A stretch of DNA of 64,000 nucleotides from Sinorhizobium kostiense. Lineage in GTDB: Bacteria; Pseudomonadota; Alphaproteobacteria; Rhizobiales; Rhizobiaceae. The notes beneath the pieces were generated by a model, which was not told the origin of the DNA, searched no databases, and was given only the letters and a program-made list of their open reading frames with translations. Both the position numbers and the translations under genes were made by a program. Of the stretch, positions 53,494-62,617 are shown piece after piece. The DNA is taken from NCBI RefSeq assembly GCF_017874595.1, contig NZ_JAGILA010000009.1, positions 176,808-240,807 on the forward strand, in the 5' to 3' direction. Positions within the stretch are counted from its first letter, which is position 1, and every line of letters starts with the position of its first letter.

Positions 53494-54708
53494 ATGAATA
53501 TGCTTGCTCAGGTGGTCAACTTTGACGAGGCGACCGACCGTCGCGGTTCGAACTCGCTCAAATGGGACAGCGCGAGGTTCTTCCTTCCGGCGGAAGCGGC
53601 GGCTGCCAATCCCCTGCCGATGTGGGTTGCCGACATGGACTTTCGCGCACCCCAATGTGTGAGCGATGCGCTGGTCGAGGCTGCGCAGCATGGTGTCTTC
53701 GGCTATTCCTTCGGCGCGCGTGACAGCTATATTGCAGTCGTGACCGGCTGGCAGCAGCGTCGCTTCGGCTGGGAGGTCGCGCCCGATTGGGTGGTGCCGG
53801 TCTCCGGCGTGATCACCGCGCTCAAGACGATCGTGCAAGCCTTTTCGGCTCCCGGCGATACCGTTCTGATCCAGCCGCCGGTCTATGCGCATTTCCACGA
53901 CGACGTGCTCATCAATGGGCGGTTTCCCGTGCGTGCGCCGCTCACCCGGACCGAGACTGGCTACCGCTATGATGCCGCCGTGTTCGAGGCCGCAATCCGT
54001 CCGAATACGAAGATCTTCATCCTCTCGAACCCGCACAACCCGACCGGCAATGTCTGGACCGAAGACGAACTGCGCAGCATGGGCGAAATCTGCGCCCGCC
54101 ACGGAATTCTCGTCGTCTCCGACGAGATTCACCAGGACCTGGTCATGAATCCCGCCTGCCGGCATGTGCCGTTCGCCAGCCTATCGGCTGGTTTCGCTGA
54201 GAATTCGATCACCTGCACTGCACCCTCCAAGACATTCAACCTGCCCGGGCTGCAGTGCGCGAATGCGTTCATCCCCAATCCGCGGCTACGCGCGGGATTC
54301 CAGCGCCAGCTAGAACGCAACCTTTATCCTCGTGTGAACTCGATGGGGATGGTTGCGGCCGAAGCCGCCTATACCCACGGCGAGGCATGGCTCGATAGCC
54401 TTATTGCCTACGTCCGGGCCAATCACGCCCATTTCGCGGCAGCGATCAATGGGTTGAACGCGGGGATGAAGGTGCTGCCGGCGGACGCCCTCTATCTCGC
54501 ATGGATGGATTGCCGGGCGTTGGGTCTGGATGCCGAAGCACTCGAAAGATTCATGCTGACCGAGGCGCGGCTCTGGCTCGACAAGGGGCAGAAGTTCGGC
54601 ATGGAGGGCCATGGATATATGCGCGTAAACCTCGGCTGCGCCCGGGCAACGGTCGACGACGCGATTGTCCGGCTAAAGGCTGCAGTTAGCAGGATTTCCG
54701 GTGACTAG
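53494..54708 (+). CDS. MalY/PatB-type PLP-dependent C-S lyase
   Basis: The 404-residue protein is a fold-type I aminotransferase-like enzyme: ANPLPMWVADMDF at the start, ILSNPHNPTGN (N182), VVSDEIHQDL (D210) and the Schiff-base lysine K246 in CTAPSKTFNL. The MWVADMDF start and SDEIHQDL mark the cystathionine beta-lyase (MalY/PatB) group rather than true aminotransferases. It would cleave a cysteine S-conjugate to pyruvate, ammonia and a thiol. Its position directly after aapJQMP suggests breakdown of the imported amino acid. Confidence 0.82.
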   Translation: MNMLAQVVNFDEATDRRGSNSLKWDSARFFLPAEAAAANPLPMWVADMDFRAPQCVSDALVEAAQHGVFGYSFGARDSYIAVVTGWQQRRFGWEVAPDWVVPVSGVITALKTIVQAFSAPGDTVLIQPPVYAHFHDDVLINGRFPVRAPLTRTETGYRYDAAVFEAAIRPNTKIFILSNPHNPTGNVWTEDELRSMGEICARHGILVVSDEIHQDLVMNPACRHVPFASLSAGFAENSITCTAPSKTFNLPGLQCANAFIPNPRLRAGFQRQLERNLYPRVNSMGMVAAEAAYTHGEAWLDSLIAYVRANHAHFAAAINGLNAGMKVLPADALYLAWMDCRALGLDAEALERFMLTEARLWLDKGQKFGMEGHGYMRVNLGCARATVDDAIVRLKAAVSRISGD

Positions 54709-54920
54709 GACTGAATTGCGGCGTTCGTTAAGGTCAGCATCGACAGCCTGTCTGGCCTTCCAGGCATGCATCTCTTGTTCGGGCCGATGCGTAGATCCCA
54801 AGAGTTACAGCGCCGTACGGCCGAGACCTACCGCTCGTCAGTTGCTTCGCGAGTACTGACCGTGGTTATGCCGTGAATGCGCTTTCTGGCAGTCTGTTCA
54901 AGACGCGGAGCGGCAATCGT

Positions 54921-55796
54921 TCAATCTCGGAGTGCCGCCTTCAACGCCCAGCCGAATCCGGGCCTTACAGAGCTGACATGATCCTTTCCGGTGATGACGA
55001 TCGAGGAGATTTGAAGGCCTTCGTAACGGCGTGCTTGGAGTCGCTCTTCGAATTTCTGCATCCCTGAGATCATGTCGCGGGTTCTTCCCTTTCTTGCAGG
55101 ATCATAACGTGCGGTCTCCAGCCCTCCGACATAGAGGAAAACGGTCGCTGAAAGCTGCCGGTTTGTCTCAGCGTAGCGGGCCTCTAGATCGTATATCGCT
55201 TCGTTCGCGAACCAGAAGGACGGACTTCCAAGGACATAGGTCTGGAAGAGCGAGGGCTCCGTCAGCAGGATGTGCGCGCCAAAAAGACCGCCATATGAGT
55301 GCCCCCAGAAAATGCGGTTCGTGGGGGCCACACGGTAGTGGTCCTCGACATACCGGAGGACGACATCACGAAGATAGCGTTGATAGGCGGCGGCGCCCCC
55401 ATAGAGTTTTCCCCCCTTCGGGAGCGCCGCAGGTGTGTAGTCGCGACGTCTGCTGTCCTGAAGATCATCGCCGAGCGCATAGGAGAGACCAACGATGATC
55501 GATTGCCTAATGGCCTTGCCGTTCTCGAGCGTGCGGGCATCGCACTTGAGCTTCGAAAACGCCCGGCCGCCATCCGCGATGATTACTAAAGGATAGGATC
55601 TATCGGAGTTCATCGCATAGTCTGCGGGCAGGCTGACATAGATCTCATATTGACGGCCCGAAACGGGGTCCGGCAATCGCACCTTCAGCTCATCGCCCTT
55701 CGGACAAAGTGGCCCGGCCTCCGATCTCATGGAGAACAGGAATATCGCAGCGGCCATCATTGCCCCAGTGGCAAACGCAACGCGGTTATATCTCAT
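54921..55796 (-). CDS. exported esterase, alpha/beta hydrolase (Fes/IroE-like)
   Basis: The 291-residue protein from ATG 55796 has an N-terminal hydrophobic segment (VAFATGAMMAAAIFLFSM) and the alpha/beta hydrolase nucleophile motif GHSYGG. DPVSGRQYEIYVSLPADY, SYPLVIIADGG and the C-terminal GKDHVSS (catalytic His) are typical of enterobactin esterase-like proteins (esterase D superfamily). It should act in the periplasm or outside on esters. The start is tentative, with no strong ribosome site. No siderophore genes are visible. Confidence 0.75.
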   Translation of the reverse strand: MRYNRVAFATGAMMAAAIFLFSMRSEAGPLCPKGDELKVRLPDPVSGRQYEIYVSLPADYAMNSDRSYPLVIIADGGRAFSKLKCDARTLENGKAIRQSIIVGLSYALGDDLQDSRRRDYTPAALPKGGKLYGGAAAYQRYLRDVVLRYVEDHYRVAPTNRIFWGHSYGGLFGAHILLTEPSLFQTYVLGSPSFWFANEAIYDLEARYAETNRQLSATVFLYVGGLETARYDPARKGRTRDMISGMQKFEERLQARRYEGLQISSIVITGKDHVSSVRPGFGWALKAALRD

Positions 55797-56003
55797 GAAT
55801 GGAATTCGCACTTGTCTTGATTGGCCAAAAAATCGAATTGCCCTGGCGGCGCGCTGTCGGACGCAGGCACAGGGCGCTTATGCTATTGGGACCCAGATCT
55901 TGGAGAACGGGATGCGCGATTTTCCGCTACTATTTTTCCACCATGCTGGCGACGCGGTCATCCGCATGTGGTGACCGTCTCTACGAGATCCCGGCTGCGG
56001 CTC

Positions 56004-56681
56004 TCAACCGGGAATCTGCAATACGTCCGGGTGCTGAAGTGGTGCTTCCTTGATCCAGATCTCAGCGCCCTCAGGTCCGGTCGTCGCCTCAAGCGGCTCG
56101 CTTGCGGGCAGCCGGCCCCAGCTCTGCGGCTCCAGTTGTCCGGCGCCAATTACGAGGCTGCCGGAAAGCAGCAGGAATTCGAGACCACGCTGATTTTCGA
56201 TCGTAATGGCGGAATCGGGCCGCCATTCCTCGATTGAAACGCGTTCCTTCCCGTCGTCGAAAAGGATACGCGCGGCGTCGGCCCCGTCGCGCAACGGCGC
56301 TGCCTCACCCTCGCGGGGCTGGCGAACGATCTGCGCATCGTCGCCCTCACGATACTGCCAGAGACGCACGAAGATTGTGCAGCCGTCTTTCGCCGCCGGC
56401 ACATGCGAGGTGCCGGGCGGGTTACGGAAATAGCAACCCGGCGGATAGTCGCCATGCTCGTCCTGGAACGTGCCCTCAAGCACGAGGATTTCCTCGCCGC
56501 CGCTATGGACATGGCGCGGAAACATGCTTCCCGGCGCATAGCGGACAATCGTGGTCGCGCGCGCCATCTCGCCGCCGATGCGGTAAAGCATGCGGCGATC
56601 TACGCCTGCGGAAGGGCTCGGAATCCAGTCAAGTTTAGTGGAGTGAACGATCACCGGTTTCGTCAGGTCTTCATTAATGCG
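56004..56681 (-). CDS. two-cupin ChrR-like protein
   Basis: ATG 56681 (GGGAG upstream) overlaps the end of the alcohol dehydrogenase gene by eight bases. The 225-residue protein has two cupin barrels; the first is metal-binding: FPRHVHSGGEEILVLEGTFQ, then YFRNPPGTSHVP. It resembles the ChrR cupin domain that senses oxidative stress but lacks the N-terminal anti-sigma part. It could bind zinc and detoxify or sense reactive species. Coupling to the dehydrogenase suggests a shared role. Confidence 0.75.
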   Translation of the reverse strand, partial: RINEDLTKPVIVHSTKLDWIPSPSAGVDRRMLYRIGGEMARATTIVRYAPGSMFPRHVHSGGEEILVLEGTFQDEHGDYPPGCYFRNPPGTSHVPAAKDGCTIFVRLWQYREGDDAQIVRQPREGEAAPLRDGADAARILFDDGKERVSIEEWRPDSAITIENQRGLEFLLLSGSLVIGAGQLEPQSWGRLPASEPLEATTGPEGAEIWIKEAPLQHPDVLQIPG

Positions 56682-57708
56682 CATCGGTCTGGTCTCCCAT
56701 CGTGAGCACGATCCGGAATTTCGCGTCACCGGACCTCATTTTTTGAACTGCGTCTTCAGCCCGCTCCAGCGGCATGGTCTCGATCATCGGCCGCACGCCC
56801 GTCAGAACGCTGAAATCCAACGTTTTCTCGTTCTCGTAGGGAGAGCCCGTGATCGATCCGACTATGCTGCGTTCGGCCCCTACAAGGGATCGCGTCGAAA
56901 CGGGCAGCGGATCCTTGCCGACTCCGAGCACGATCAAACGCCCCTCCGGAGCAAGCGCGGGCATCAACGCGCTAACGGCCGTCGGATTGGCGGTCGTGGT
57001 CAGGATCGCTTTGGCACCGCCCATCGCATTGATTGCATCGGCAGGGTTTTCCACGTAGGTGTCGATGTATCGATGTGCTCCAAGCCTCGCGGCGTCCGCG
57101 GCGATATCCTCGCCGCGGCCTACTGCGATCACCCGAAATCCCATCTTGCGGGCGTACTGCAGCGCCATGTGGCCGAGACCGCCAATGCCAAGAACGGCAA
57201 CGGTATCGCCGGGCTCGGCGCCGGACTTCTTCAGCGCGTTGAACGTGGCAATGCCGGCGCAGAGGATGGGCGCGGCCTCCTCGGACGACAGTTCGTCCGG
57301 AATGGAGACAAGCCCTGTTGCTCGCGCGATCATTATCTCGGCATAGCCACCATCGCAGGAGGATCCGACAATGGGCTGATTGCGGCAGAGGTTGAAACGG
57401 CCTCGGCGGCATTCGTTGCATTCGTTGCAATGGCCGCCGAGACGACCGACTCCGACGCGCTGTCCGACCTTCCAGATAGACGGCGTGTTTGCACCAATGG
57501 CAACGATGCGGCCGACCACTTCGTGACCGGGCACCCGCGGCTGCAGCGCCGGATCGGCATTGTCGATGTCGCTCGCATCCGCGCCACAGATGCCGCAGGC
57601 CTCAACGGCGATTAGCACTTCACCCGGGTTTGGAGCAGGCGTCTGTCGTTCAACCAGTTCAAGGTTGCCGGGCGTCTTCACCTGCATGGCTCGGTAGGTG
57701 GCCTTCAT
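56674..57708 (-). CDS. zinc-dependent alcohol dehydrogenase
   Basis: The 344-residue protein has the catalytic zinc site (EACGICGADASD and PGHEVVGRI), a structural zinc site with four Cys (HCNECNECRRGRFNLC) and the NAD(P) motif VLGIGGLGHMALQ. It belongs to the class III/propanol-preferring group. It would oxidise alcohols or reduce aldehydes in the cytosol. It precedes and overlaps the cupin gene. The FAD amine oxidase starts upstream on the same strand, so the three may share a transcript. Confidence 0.87.
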   Translation of the reverse strand: MKATYRAMQVKTPGNLELVERQTPAPNPGEVLIAVEACGICGADASDIDNADPALQPRVPGHEVVGRIVAIGANTPSIWKVGQRVGVGRLGGHCNECNECRRGRFNLCRNQPIVGSSCDGGYAEIMIARATGLVSIPDELSSEEAAPILCAGIATFNALKKSGAEPGDTVAVLGIGGLGHMALQYARKMGFRVIAVGRGEDIAADAARLGAHRYIDTYVENPADAINAMGGAKAILTTTANPTAVSALMPALAPEGRLIVLGVGKDPLPVSTRSLVGAERSIVGSITGSPYENEKTLDFSVLTGVRPMIETMPLERAEDAVQKMRSGDAKFRIVLTMGDQTDAH

Positions 57709-57720
57709 GGTTCTCAGTCC

Positions 57721-58872
57721 CTATGCCCGGGATACTTCGGACGACGGGGCGAACGCCTGTCGCTCGGACCTGCCCAGTCTGCTGATGATTTCGTTCGCCG
57801 TTCGAGTGGCGGCTTCAACCGCGCCGGCCAGGTAACCGGGTTCGCTCAGGCTGGTCTCGCTGCCAGCCAGCGAGATGTAATCCCGCCATTTTCCATTGAC
57901 CCATGGCCGTCGGTCGGAACTGGGATGGCCGCCCGCCCTATCGTCGGCGGTCGCGGTCAAGGGGTCGTCCGTCCAGTCCTTGAACAATGTCGCGAGCGGG
58001 CTGGCGGCCTGCGGGCCGAACATCTGAGCGAGTTGCTGGACCGAAGCCGCGACGATCGCATCGCGTCCGATGGCTGCGCGTTGCTCGGCGGGAAGGCCGA
58101 CGAAGCCGAACAGAGCAGCCCGGCCCGAAGCGGTTGTCGCATCGTGTATCTCTACCAGTGGGCCCACCAGGCTTTGCGCCGTGCCGGAGAGGCCGGCGTC
58201 GCGCCAGAATGGGCGGTCGTAGAGGGCGAAGAACTTTGCATGGGGCGCCATCCAGGTCGGAGTTCGCTGCCATCGCTCGGATGTCGCGAAGTCGAGCGAG
58301 GGGGAAAACAACACCTTTGCCTCGAGCAGACGCGGCGGCAGTGCGAACAAAACATGCGACGCCCGCTGCTTATGGGACGATCCGCTTCCATCGACATACT
58401 GCACAACGACCTCTTGGCCTTCGAGCGAGACATGCGTCACCCGCGCACTGAGCTGAATGCTTTGTGCGGGCAGGCTTTCGGCAAGCGCCGATATGATCGC
58501 GCCCGTGCCGCCGACGAGCCGCATGGACTGCGGGTCCTGTCGCATTCCGCGATAGCGCTGAGGGGCTTCGCGGGACATCCGCTGGAAGATCACGTCGCCA
58601 TCGCTGTTCTGTTCGAAGTAGTGAAGCCCGAGAAGATGGACGAGGTCCCCCATAGCCGGCTGCAAGCCGGGCCAGAACCAGGACGGGCCCAGATCGAAGC
58701 CGTCGCCCGATGGCTCACCGGTGGCGTCGACGGACAGAATTCGGCCTCCCAGGCGATCTCGAGCCTCAAGAAGCTTGAAGCCGACACCGGCTCGATGGAG
58801 GAGACCGGCTGCGGTCAGGCCCGCAAGCCCGCCACCAACGATCAGAATGATTTGTGACACAGATGAGCTCAT
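57721..58872 (-). CDS. FAD-dependent amine oxidase-like protein
   Basis: The 383-residue protein begins SSSVSQIILIVGGGLAGLTA, the FAD dinucleotide motif, followed by LLEARDRLGGRI, and ends with a flavin-contact segment (YISLAGSETSLSEPGYLAGA plus VEAA). This is the monoamine oxidase/protoporphyrinogen oxidase layout, shorter than the usual 450 residues. It would oxidise an amine, releasing an aldehyde that the next gene's dehydrogenase could handle; this is inference. Thirteen bases separate the two genes. Confidence 0.82.
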   Translation of the reverse strand: MSSSVSQIILIVGGGLAGLTAAGLLHRAGVGFKLLEARDRLGGRILSVDATGEPSGDGFDLGPSWFWPGLQPAMGDLVHLLGLHYFEQNSDGDVIFQRMSREAPQRYRGMRQDPQSMRLVGGTGAIISALAESLPAQSIQLSARVTHVSLEGQEVVVQYVDGSGSSHKQRASHVLFALPPRLLEAKVLFSPSLDFATSERWQRTPTWMAPHAKFFALYDRPFWRDAGLSGTAQSLVGPLVEIHDATTASGRAALFGFVGLPAEQRAAIGRDAIVAASVQQLAQMFGPQAASPLATLFKDWTDDPLTATADDRAGGHPSSDRRPWVNGKWRDYISLAGSETSLSEPGYLAGAVEAATRTANEIISRLGRSERQAFAPSSEVSRA

Positions 58873-58914
58873 TGCAAAGATGAAGGGCCGGCGATCCGAC
58901 CCGTTCCCTGTGGC

Positions 58915-59196
58915 TTAGGCCACGGCGTAGATGCGGATTTCCGGTGAGGCTGCCAGAAGCGGCTTCAGCCCGGCCAAAACATCATCGGTGAACAGTGCGC
59001 TCTCCAGATAGGCCTTTGCGTCGTCGACGCTGTTGAAACCATGGAGAACCTGAACGTCGTCGTCGCGGATGAGTAGCTCTTTGGATGTCGCGCCAGCGAT
59101 CTGCGACAGAAACGGCTCCTTGTACTTCTGATAGACGCCTGCGGCAGCGCGGCGGTTCTCAGCAGCGATCTGCATCGTGATTTCAAGATAAGCCAT
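58915..59196 (-). CDS. dimeric alpha/beta-barrel small protein
   Basis: ATG 59196 follows AGAGG by six bases and gives 93 residues. The sequence (YLEITMQIAAENRRAAAGVY...IRDDDVQVLHGFNSVDDAKA) matches the antibiotic-monooxygenase/EthD-like ferredoxin fold, usually a dimer acting on small aromatic or quinone compounds. No catalytic residue can be fixed. It is downstream of a LysR regulator on the same strand, which may control it. Confidence 0.6.
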   Translation of the reverse strand: MAYLEITMQIAAENRRAAAGVYQKYKEPFLSQIAGATSKELLIRDDDVQVLHGFNSVDDAKAYLESALFTDDVLAGLKPLLAASPEIRIYAVA

Positions 59197-59422
59197 GATC
59201 ATCCTCTCTAGCGTCGCCTGGCATAAGTTGCCCACGTGGTCAGTGGACTTTTCAATGAGGAGCCGTCCCGGTGGAGATTTTCCAGTGCAAGCACGTGCGC
59301 CATGGACACTTGAAATGCCGCTGAGAGCCTGCCTTGACAAATGAGAGTTTCTTGCCTGCGGCAAAGAAAAACTTCGCCGGGCTTTCTCCAGGGACTCTGA
59401 GATATGCTGACTGATGCTCAAA

Positions 59423-60346
59423 TCAGGACCGAAGGGACGTCGCCTCATCGATCAGCCAATCCCGGAACGCCCGGAGTTTCGGAAGCGACGAATATTCCGC
59501 CCGATAAACGACATAGTAGGCCAACTTCGAAGGCACTTTGACTTCGGGGAACAGACGCAGGATTCGCCCCGCCGCCAGATCGTCGCTCGCCAGAATGCTG
59601 CGTGCCAGAGCCACGCCTCGCCCCTCGATCGCGGCCTGAAGCACCGCCGCTGAATTGTCGATCCTCATCCCTCTCTGCGGTTGCCCCTCAGGCACACCGG
59701 CAGCTTGCAGCCACATGTCCCAGGTGACGAAACCGATCGCGGGGTCGACAGAGAGATCGTGGATGAGTGTGGTTCGCGTGAGATCTGCGGGCTCGGTCAA
59801 ATTGGCCAAATCGGAGTAGGTAGGGGAGCAGACGGGAAAGATTTCCTCCTCCATCAGCTTCTCTGCAACGAGACCCGGCCAAGAGCCTTCTCCGTAGCGC
59901 ACACCGACGTCGATACCATGCGCCTTATAGTCGACGAGCCTCAAGCTTGTTTCGAGCCGGATATCTGTTTCCGGGCACCTCGCTTGGAAGCGATCGATGC
60001 GCGGTAGCAGCCATTTGGCGGCGAAAGCGGGACTGACGGTAACGTTCAGAATGCCGCTCGTTGTCAATTCTCGAAGCCGGTCCAGTCCAATCCCGAGGAG
60101 ATCGAGTCCCGCTCGGATATCCGGAAGCGCGCGCTCGGCGCTTTCGGTTAAAGTGAGTCTGGTTTTCCCGGTAGCGCTACGCTGAAATAATGGCATTCCC
60201 AGCCAATCCTCGAGCCCCCGCACCATCTGCCCAACCGCCGCTGCTGTCACACTGAGCTCATCGGCAGCGCCCGAAAAGCTGCCGTGACGCGCGCTAGCTT
60301 CAAACGCGCGCAGAGCATTGAGATATACTGGCGACTTCCTGTTCAT
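59423..60346 (-). CDS. LysR-type regulator, GcvA-like
   Basis: ATG 60346 gives the GcvA-like start MNRKSPVYLNALRAFEASAR. The 307-residue protein has the winged helix (SGAADELSVTAAAVGQMVRG) and substrate domain (LRLVDYKAHGIDVGVRYGEG). In this group regulators control metabolic or beta-lactamase genes next door. Its target may be the small barrel protein downstream. GGTGAT precedes the ATG. The effector is unknown. Confidence 0.83.
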   Translation of the reverse strand: MNRKSPVYLNALRAFEASARHGSFSGAADELSVTAAAVGQMVRGLEDWLGMPLFQRSATGKTRLTLTESAERALPDIRAGLDLLGIGLDRLRELTTSGILNVTVSPAFAAKWLLPRIDRFQARCPETDIRLETSLRLVDYKAHGIDVGVRYGEGSWPGLVAEKLMEEEIFPVCSPTYSDLANLTEPADLTRTTLIHDLSVDPAIGFVTWDMWLQAAGVPEGQPQRGMRIDNSAAVLQAAIEGRGVALARSILASDDLAAGRILRLFPEVKVPSKLAYYVVYRAEYSSLPKLRAFRDWLIDEATSLRS

Positions 60347-60550
60347 TCTGATCACCCGCTCGGAACGGCCGTCGCGACCATTTGCGGTCGAAAGTAGCAT
60401 CTCCGCCAGCGGCTTGCTCCGTCGAGCGTATTGCCGTCGATGGCCAGCATACGCCACCGCCGAACTACCGCGAGCCTTGGAACATCGGCATCCCCGACCA
60501 ACTTGCGTGACCTTGTGGCAACGCGGGCATCAGCATGCGAAGGGGGATCG

Positions 60551-61870
60551 TCAGGCTGCAAGCAGGGCGTGCCAGCGCGTGTCGCGCGGCGATGGACGTC
60601 GGTGCAGGCGGCGGTCGAGCAGCTCACGGGCTTTCACAGCCTCACCGCTACGCATCAGGGCCAGGAGGAGCATGTCCTCGACTAACTCGCGCTGGGCGCC
60701 ACTGCCGCCGATGCGCACGACCTCGGCCGCGATCGGCTCCAGGGTGCGGGCGCAGCCTGCGTAGTCCTCATTCGCGAAGGACAAGGCAGCGCGGCAGATC
60801 GCCGGCACGACTGGCCCCGCGGCCAGGGCTCCTGCCTCGAGCAAGTCCGTCAACGCCTGCACCCGCTGCTCGACCGCAGCCCTGTCGCCGACCGCGGCCG
60901 CGATCAGGGCCATGTGGACATCCGCGAAAGCGAAGCCGGCCTTCTGGAAATATTCGCCGGAATAGGCTGCTGCCGCCGCCCACAGTCCCGCCGGCACCGT
61001 GTGGCCGTATGCCTGGAGCCGCCATAGGAAGGAGGCAGTATCGCTGACCACGTTGACTGGCATTCCGGCCGTAGCCGAAGGCTGAATGTAATCCGCGTAG
61101 ATCGCGAGAGCGCCCTCCGGATCACCCCGCTCCAGGGCGCCCAATGCCGAGTGCCAGGCGATGTGACCGTGGAGGATGCCGGTGCGGTCGTAGCGAGGCA
61201 GCCAGTCTGCGATCAGCCTCTCGGCCTCCTCGCCCGCGCCGCCCTCGTACATCGCATGCGAAAGCGCATGCGCCGCGTTCGCGTTTTCGGTCCGCAAATC
61301 ATAGCCGCGTTGCGTGAGCGCTCGACCGAGCGTCACGTTGCCATTCTCGGCATGGGCCCAGCCCCGGTAGGTGAGGAACCACCAATCATCGGCGTCGAAG
61401 TGCCGCGCGTGGCGCTCACAGAGATCCACGCGCGCCTGGTCGTGATCCGCCATCCCCGAGAAGGCGAGGAGTCCGAAGGCACCGAGGGGCAGCGAGAGAA
61501 TCACGATGTCGCGGGGCCAAGCGTCGGCGTGCGCGAGCGCCCGCTCCAACGCTTTGGCGGGCTGACCATTGATGGCGAGGGAAAGGACCTCCACATGGCT
61601 CCGCTCCCGCTCGGTTCCGCGCCGGGCAACGATCTCCTCCGCCGTTGCGATCCGCGCCTTGGCCGAGGCAAGCTCAGTACGGATGGCGTGCAGACGCGCG
61701 CGCGCCGCGTGAGCGAGAGCGAAGTCGGGGTCGGCTGCGATTGCTTCCTCCAGGGTTTCCGCGGCGCCGGGCCAAGTGGAGAGGAGCAGATCGACCCCAT
61801 GTCGGTAGCGCTCGGCCGCCAGGTCCGACGTCGTCGAGAGGTGAAGGCCGCGGCTGTCGAGGTGGGTCAT
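60551..61870 (-). CDS. tetratricopeptide-repeat protein
   Basis: ATG 61870 (AGGA at seven bases) gives 439 residues. Helical repeats start at ETLEEAIAADPDFALAHAAR and recur (GDPEGALAIYADYIQP, ELVEDMLLLALMRSGEAVKA), consistent with a TPR superhelix over most of the length. No catalytic or membrane part is seen, so it probably acts as a scaffold in the cytosol. Similar proteins often lie beside TetR-type regulators; the matching operator remains upstream but the regulator does not. Confidence 0.75.
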   Translation of the reverse strand: MTHLDSRGLHLSTTSDLAAERYRHGVDLLLSTWPGAAETLEEAIAADPDFALAHAARARLHAIRTELASAKARIATAEEIVARRGTERERSHVEVLSLAINGQPAKALERALAHADAWPRDIVILSLPLGAFGLLAFSGMADHDQARVDLCERHARHFDADDWWFLTYRGWAHAENGNVTLGRALTQRGYDLRTENANAAHALSHAMYEGGAGEEAERLIADWLPRYDRTGILHGHIAWHSALGALERGDPEGALAIYADYIQPSATAGMPVNVVSDTASFLWRLQAYGHTVPAGLWAAAAAYSGEYFQKAGFAFADVHMALIAAAVGDRAAVEQRVQALTDLLEAGALAAGPVVPAICRAALSFANEDYAGCARTLEPIAAEVVRIGGSGAQRELVEDMLLLALMRSGEAVKARELLDRRLHRRPSPRDTRWHALLAA

Positions 61871-61946
61871 GGCAGGTTCCTCATTCCAGGATCGGACACG
61901 CATCGCATTATGGCGGTTATACCGGATCGCGAATTGTCTGTATTTC

Positions 61947-61983
61947 GACAAACTGACAAACTATGTAGAGTTTGTGACAAACT
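61947..61983. promoter_or_regulatory. TetR-like operator with repeated GACAAACT
   Basis: GACAAACT occurs at 61947-61954, 61955-61962 and 61976-61983. The middle copy forms an inverted repeat with AGTTTGT at 61969-61975 (six-base spacer). This is the kind of site TetR regulators bind, placed about 80 bp before the TPR gene start. A plus-strand GTG at 61995 after GGAGGAC gives only 13 codons, as if a regulator gene were lost. Confidence 0.5.
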
Positions 61984-62283
61984 GGAGGACCGACGTGGAC
62001 GGGTCACCGCCGCTTCAGCTTCGCGAATTGCGGTGAACGTTCGCGTGGAAACGCTAACGTCCTGTCCATTTGCGCCGAAACGGAACCTCGCCCCGACCGC
62101 CGCGCGCCTTTGCGTCGGTCGCTTCTCCAATTGAGATGGAGGTCGGGCGAGGCTGCGCTCGGAAAGCATTCAAGTTGATCAATTTGCATCGCGTACCGAT
62201 GCATGCGACCGTTAAACGGCGCAAAATCACCCTCAATGACGAGGACCTGACTTGTTCAAGGCGCTTGCTTTTGGATGCTGAGG

Positions 62284-62307
62284 CGAGGGCCGGCGGACCG
62301 GCCCTCG
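62284..62307. terminator. perfect 10-bp hairpin
   Basis: CGAGGGCCGG and CCGGCCCTCG pair around a CGGA loop. It lies in a gene-poor interval between the TPR operator and the NmrA-like gene. The following bases (GTTAGCCTTT) are only mildly T-rich, so it may work as a terminator in the plus direction. Bases 62037-62283 show nothing else. Confidence 0.45.
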
Positions 62308-62617
62308 TTAGCCTTTGATACTCTTTCGGCAGGGCGGCGATCGTGTCGAAGACACGGGCCGTATAGGTCAGCGCTCCGCCGGCGTTGAGGCCAATCGCGG
62401 AGGCAGATCAGCGGTGAACCCGTACCGCGTCGCCACCGAGAGCCGCCACCCCGGCCCCTCTGAACGAGCTTTCCTCTTGCCTCGCCGACCAGCCATCTTC
62501 CTTCGGGGCCGGCGAGTTGATGGTGGTTTGCCCGGCCTGGCGCGAGAGTCCCGGAAGTTGCGAGGTGATTATCAACGTTCATACACGTCGCCCGTAGACG
62601 ATCAGCTTCGATGTCGG
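62308..62617 (-). pseudogene. possible decayed coding remnant, identity unknown
   Basis: On the minus strand the text LAGPEGRWLVGEARGKLVQR and, further along in another frame, LTYTARVFDTIAALPKEYQR looks like protein, but stops and frame changes separate the pieces. I do not recognise the family. It may be the debris of a gene cut between the NmrA-like gene and the hairpin. This is a weak call. Confidence 0.25.
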
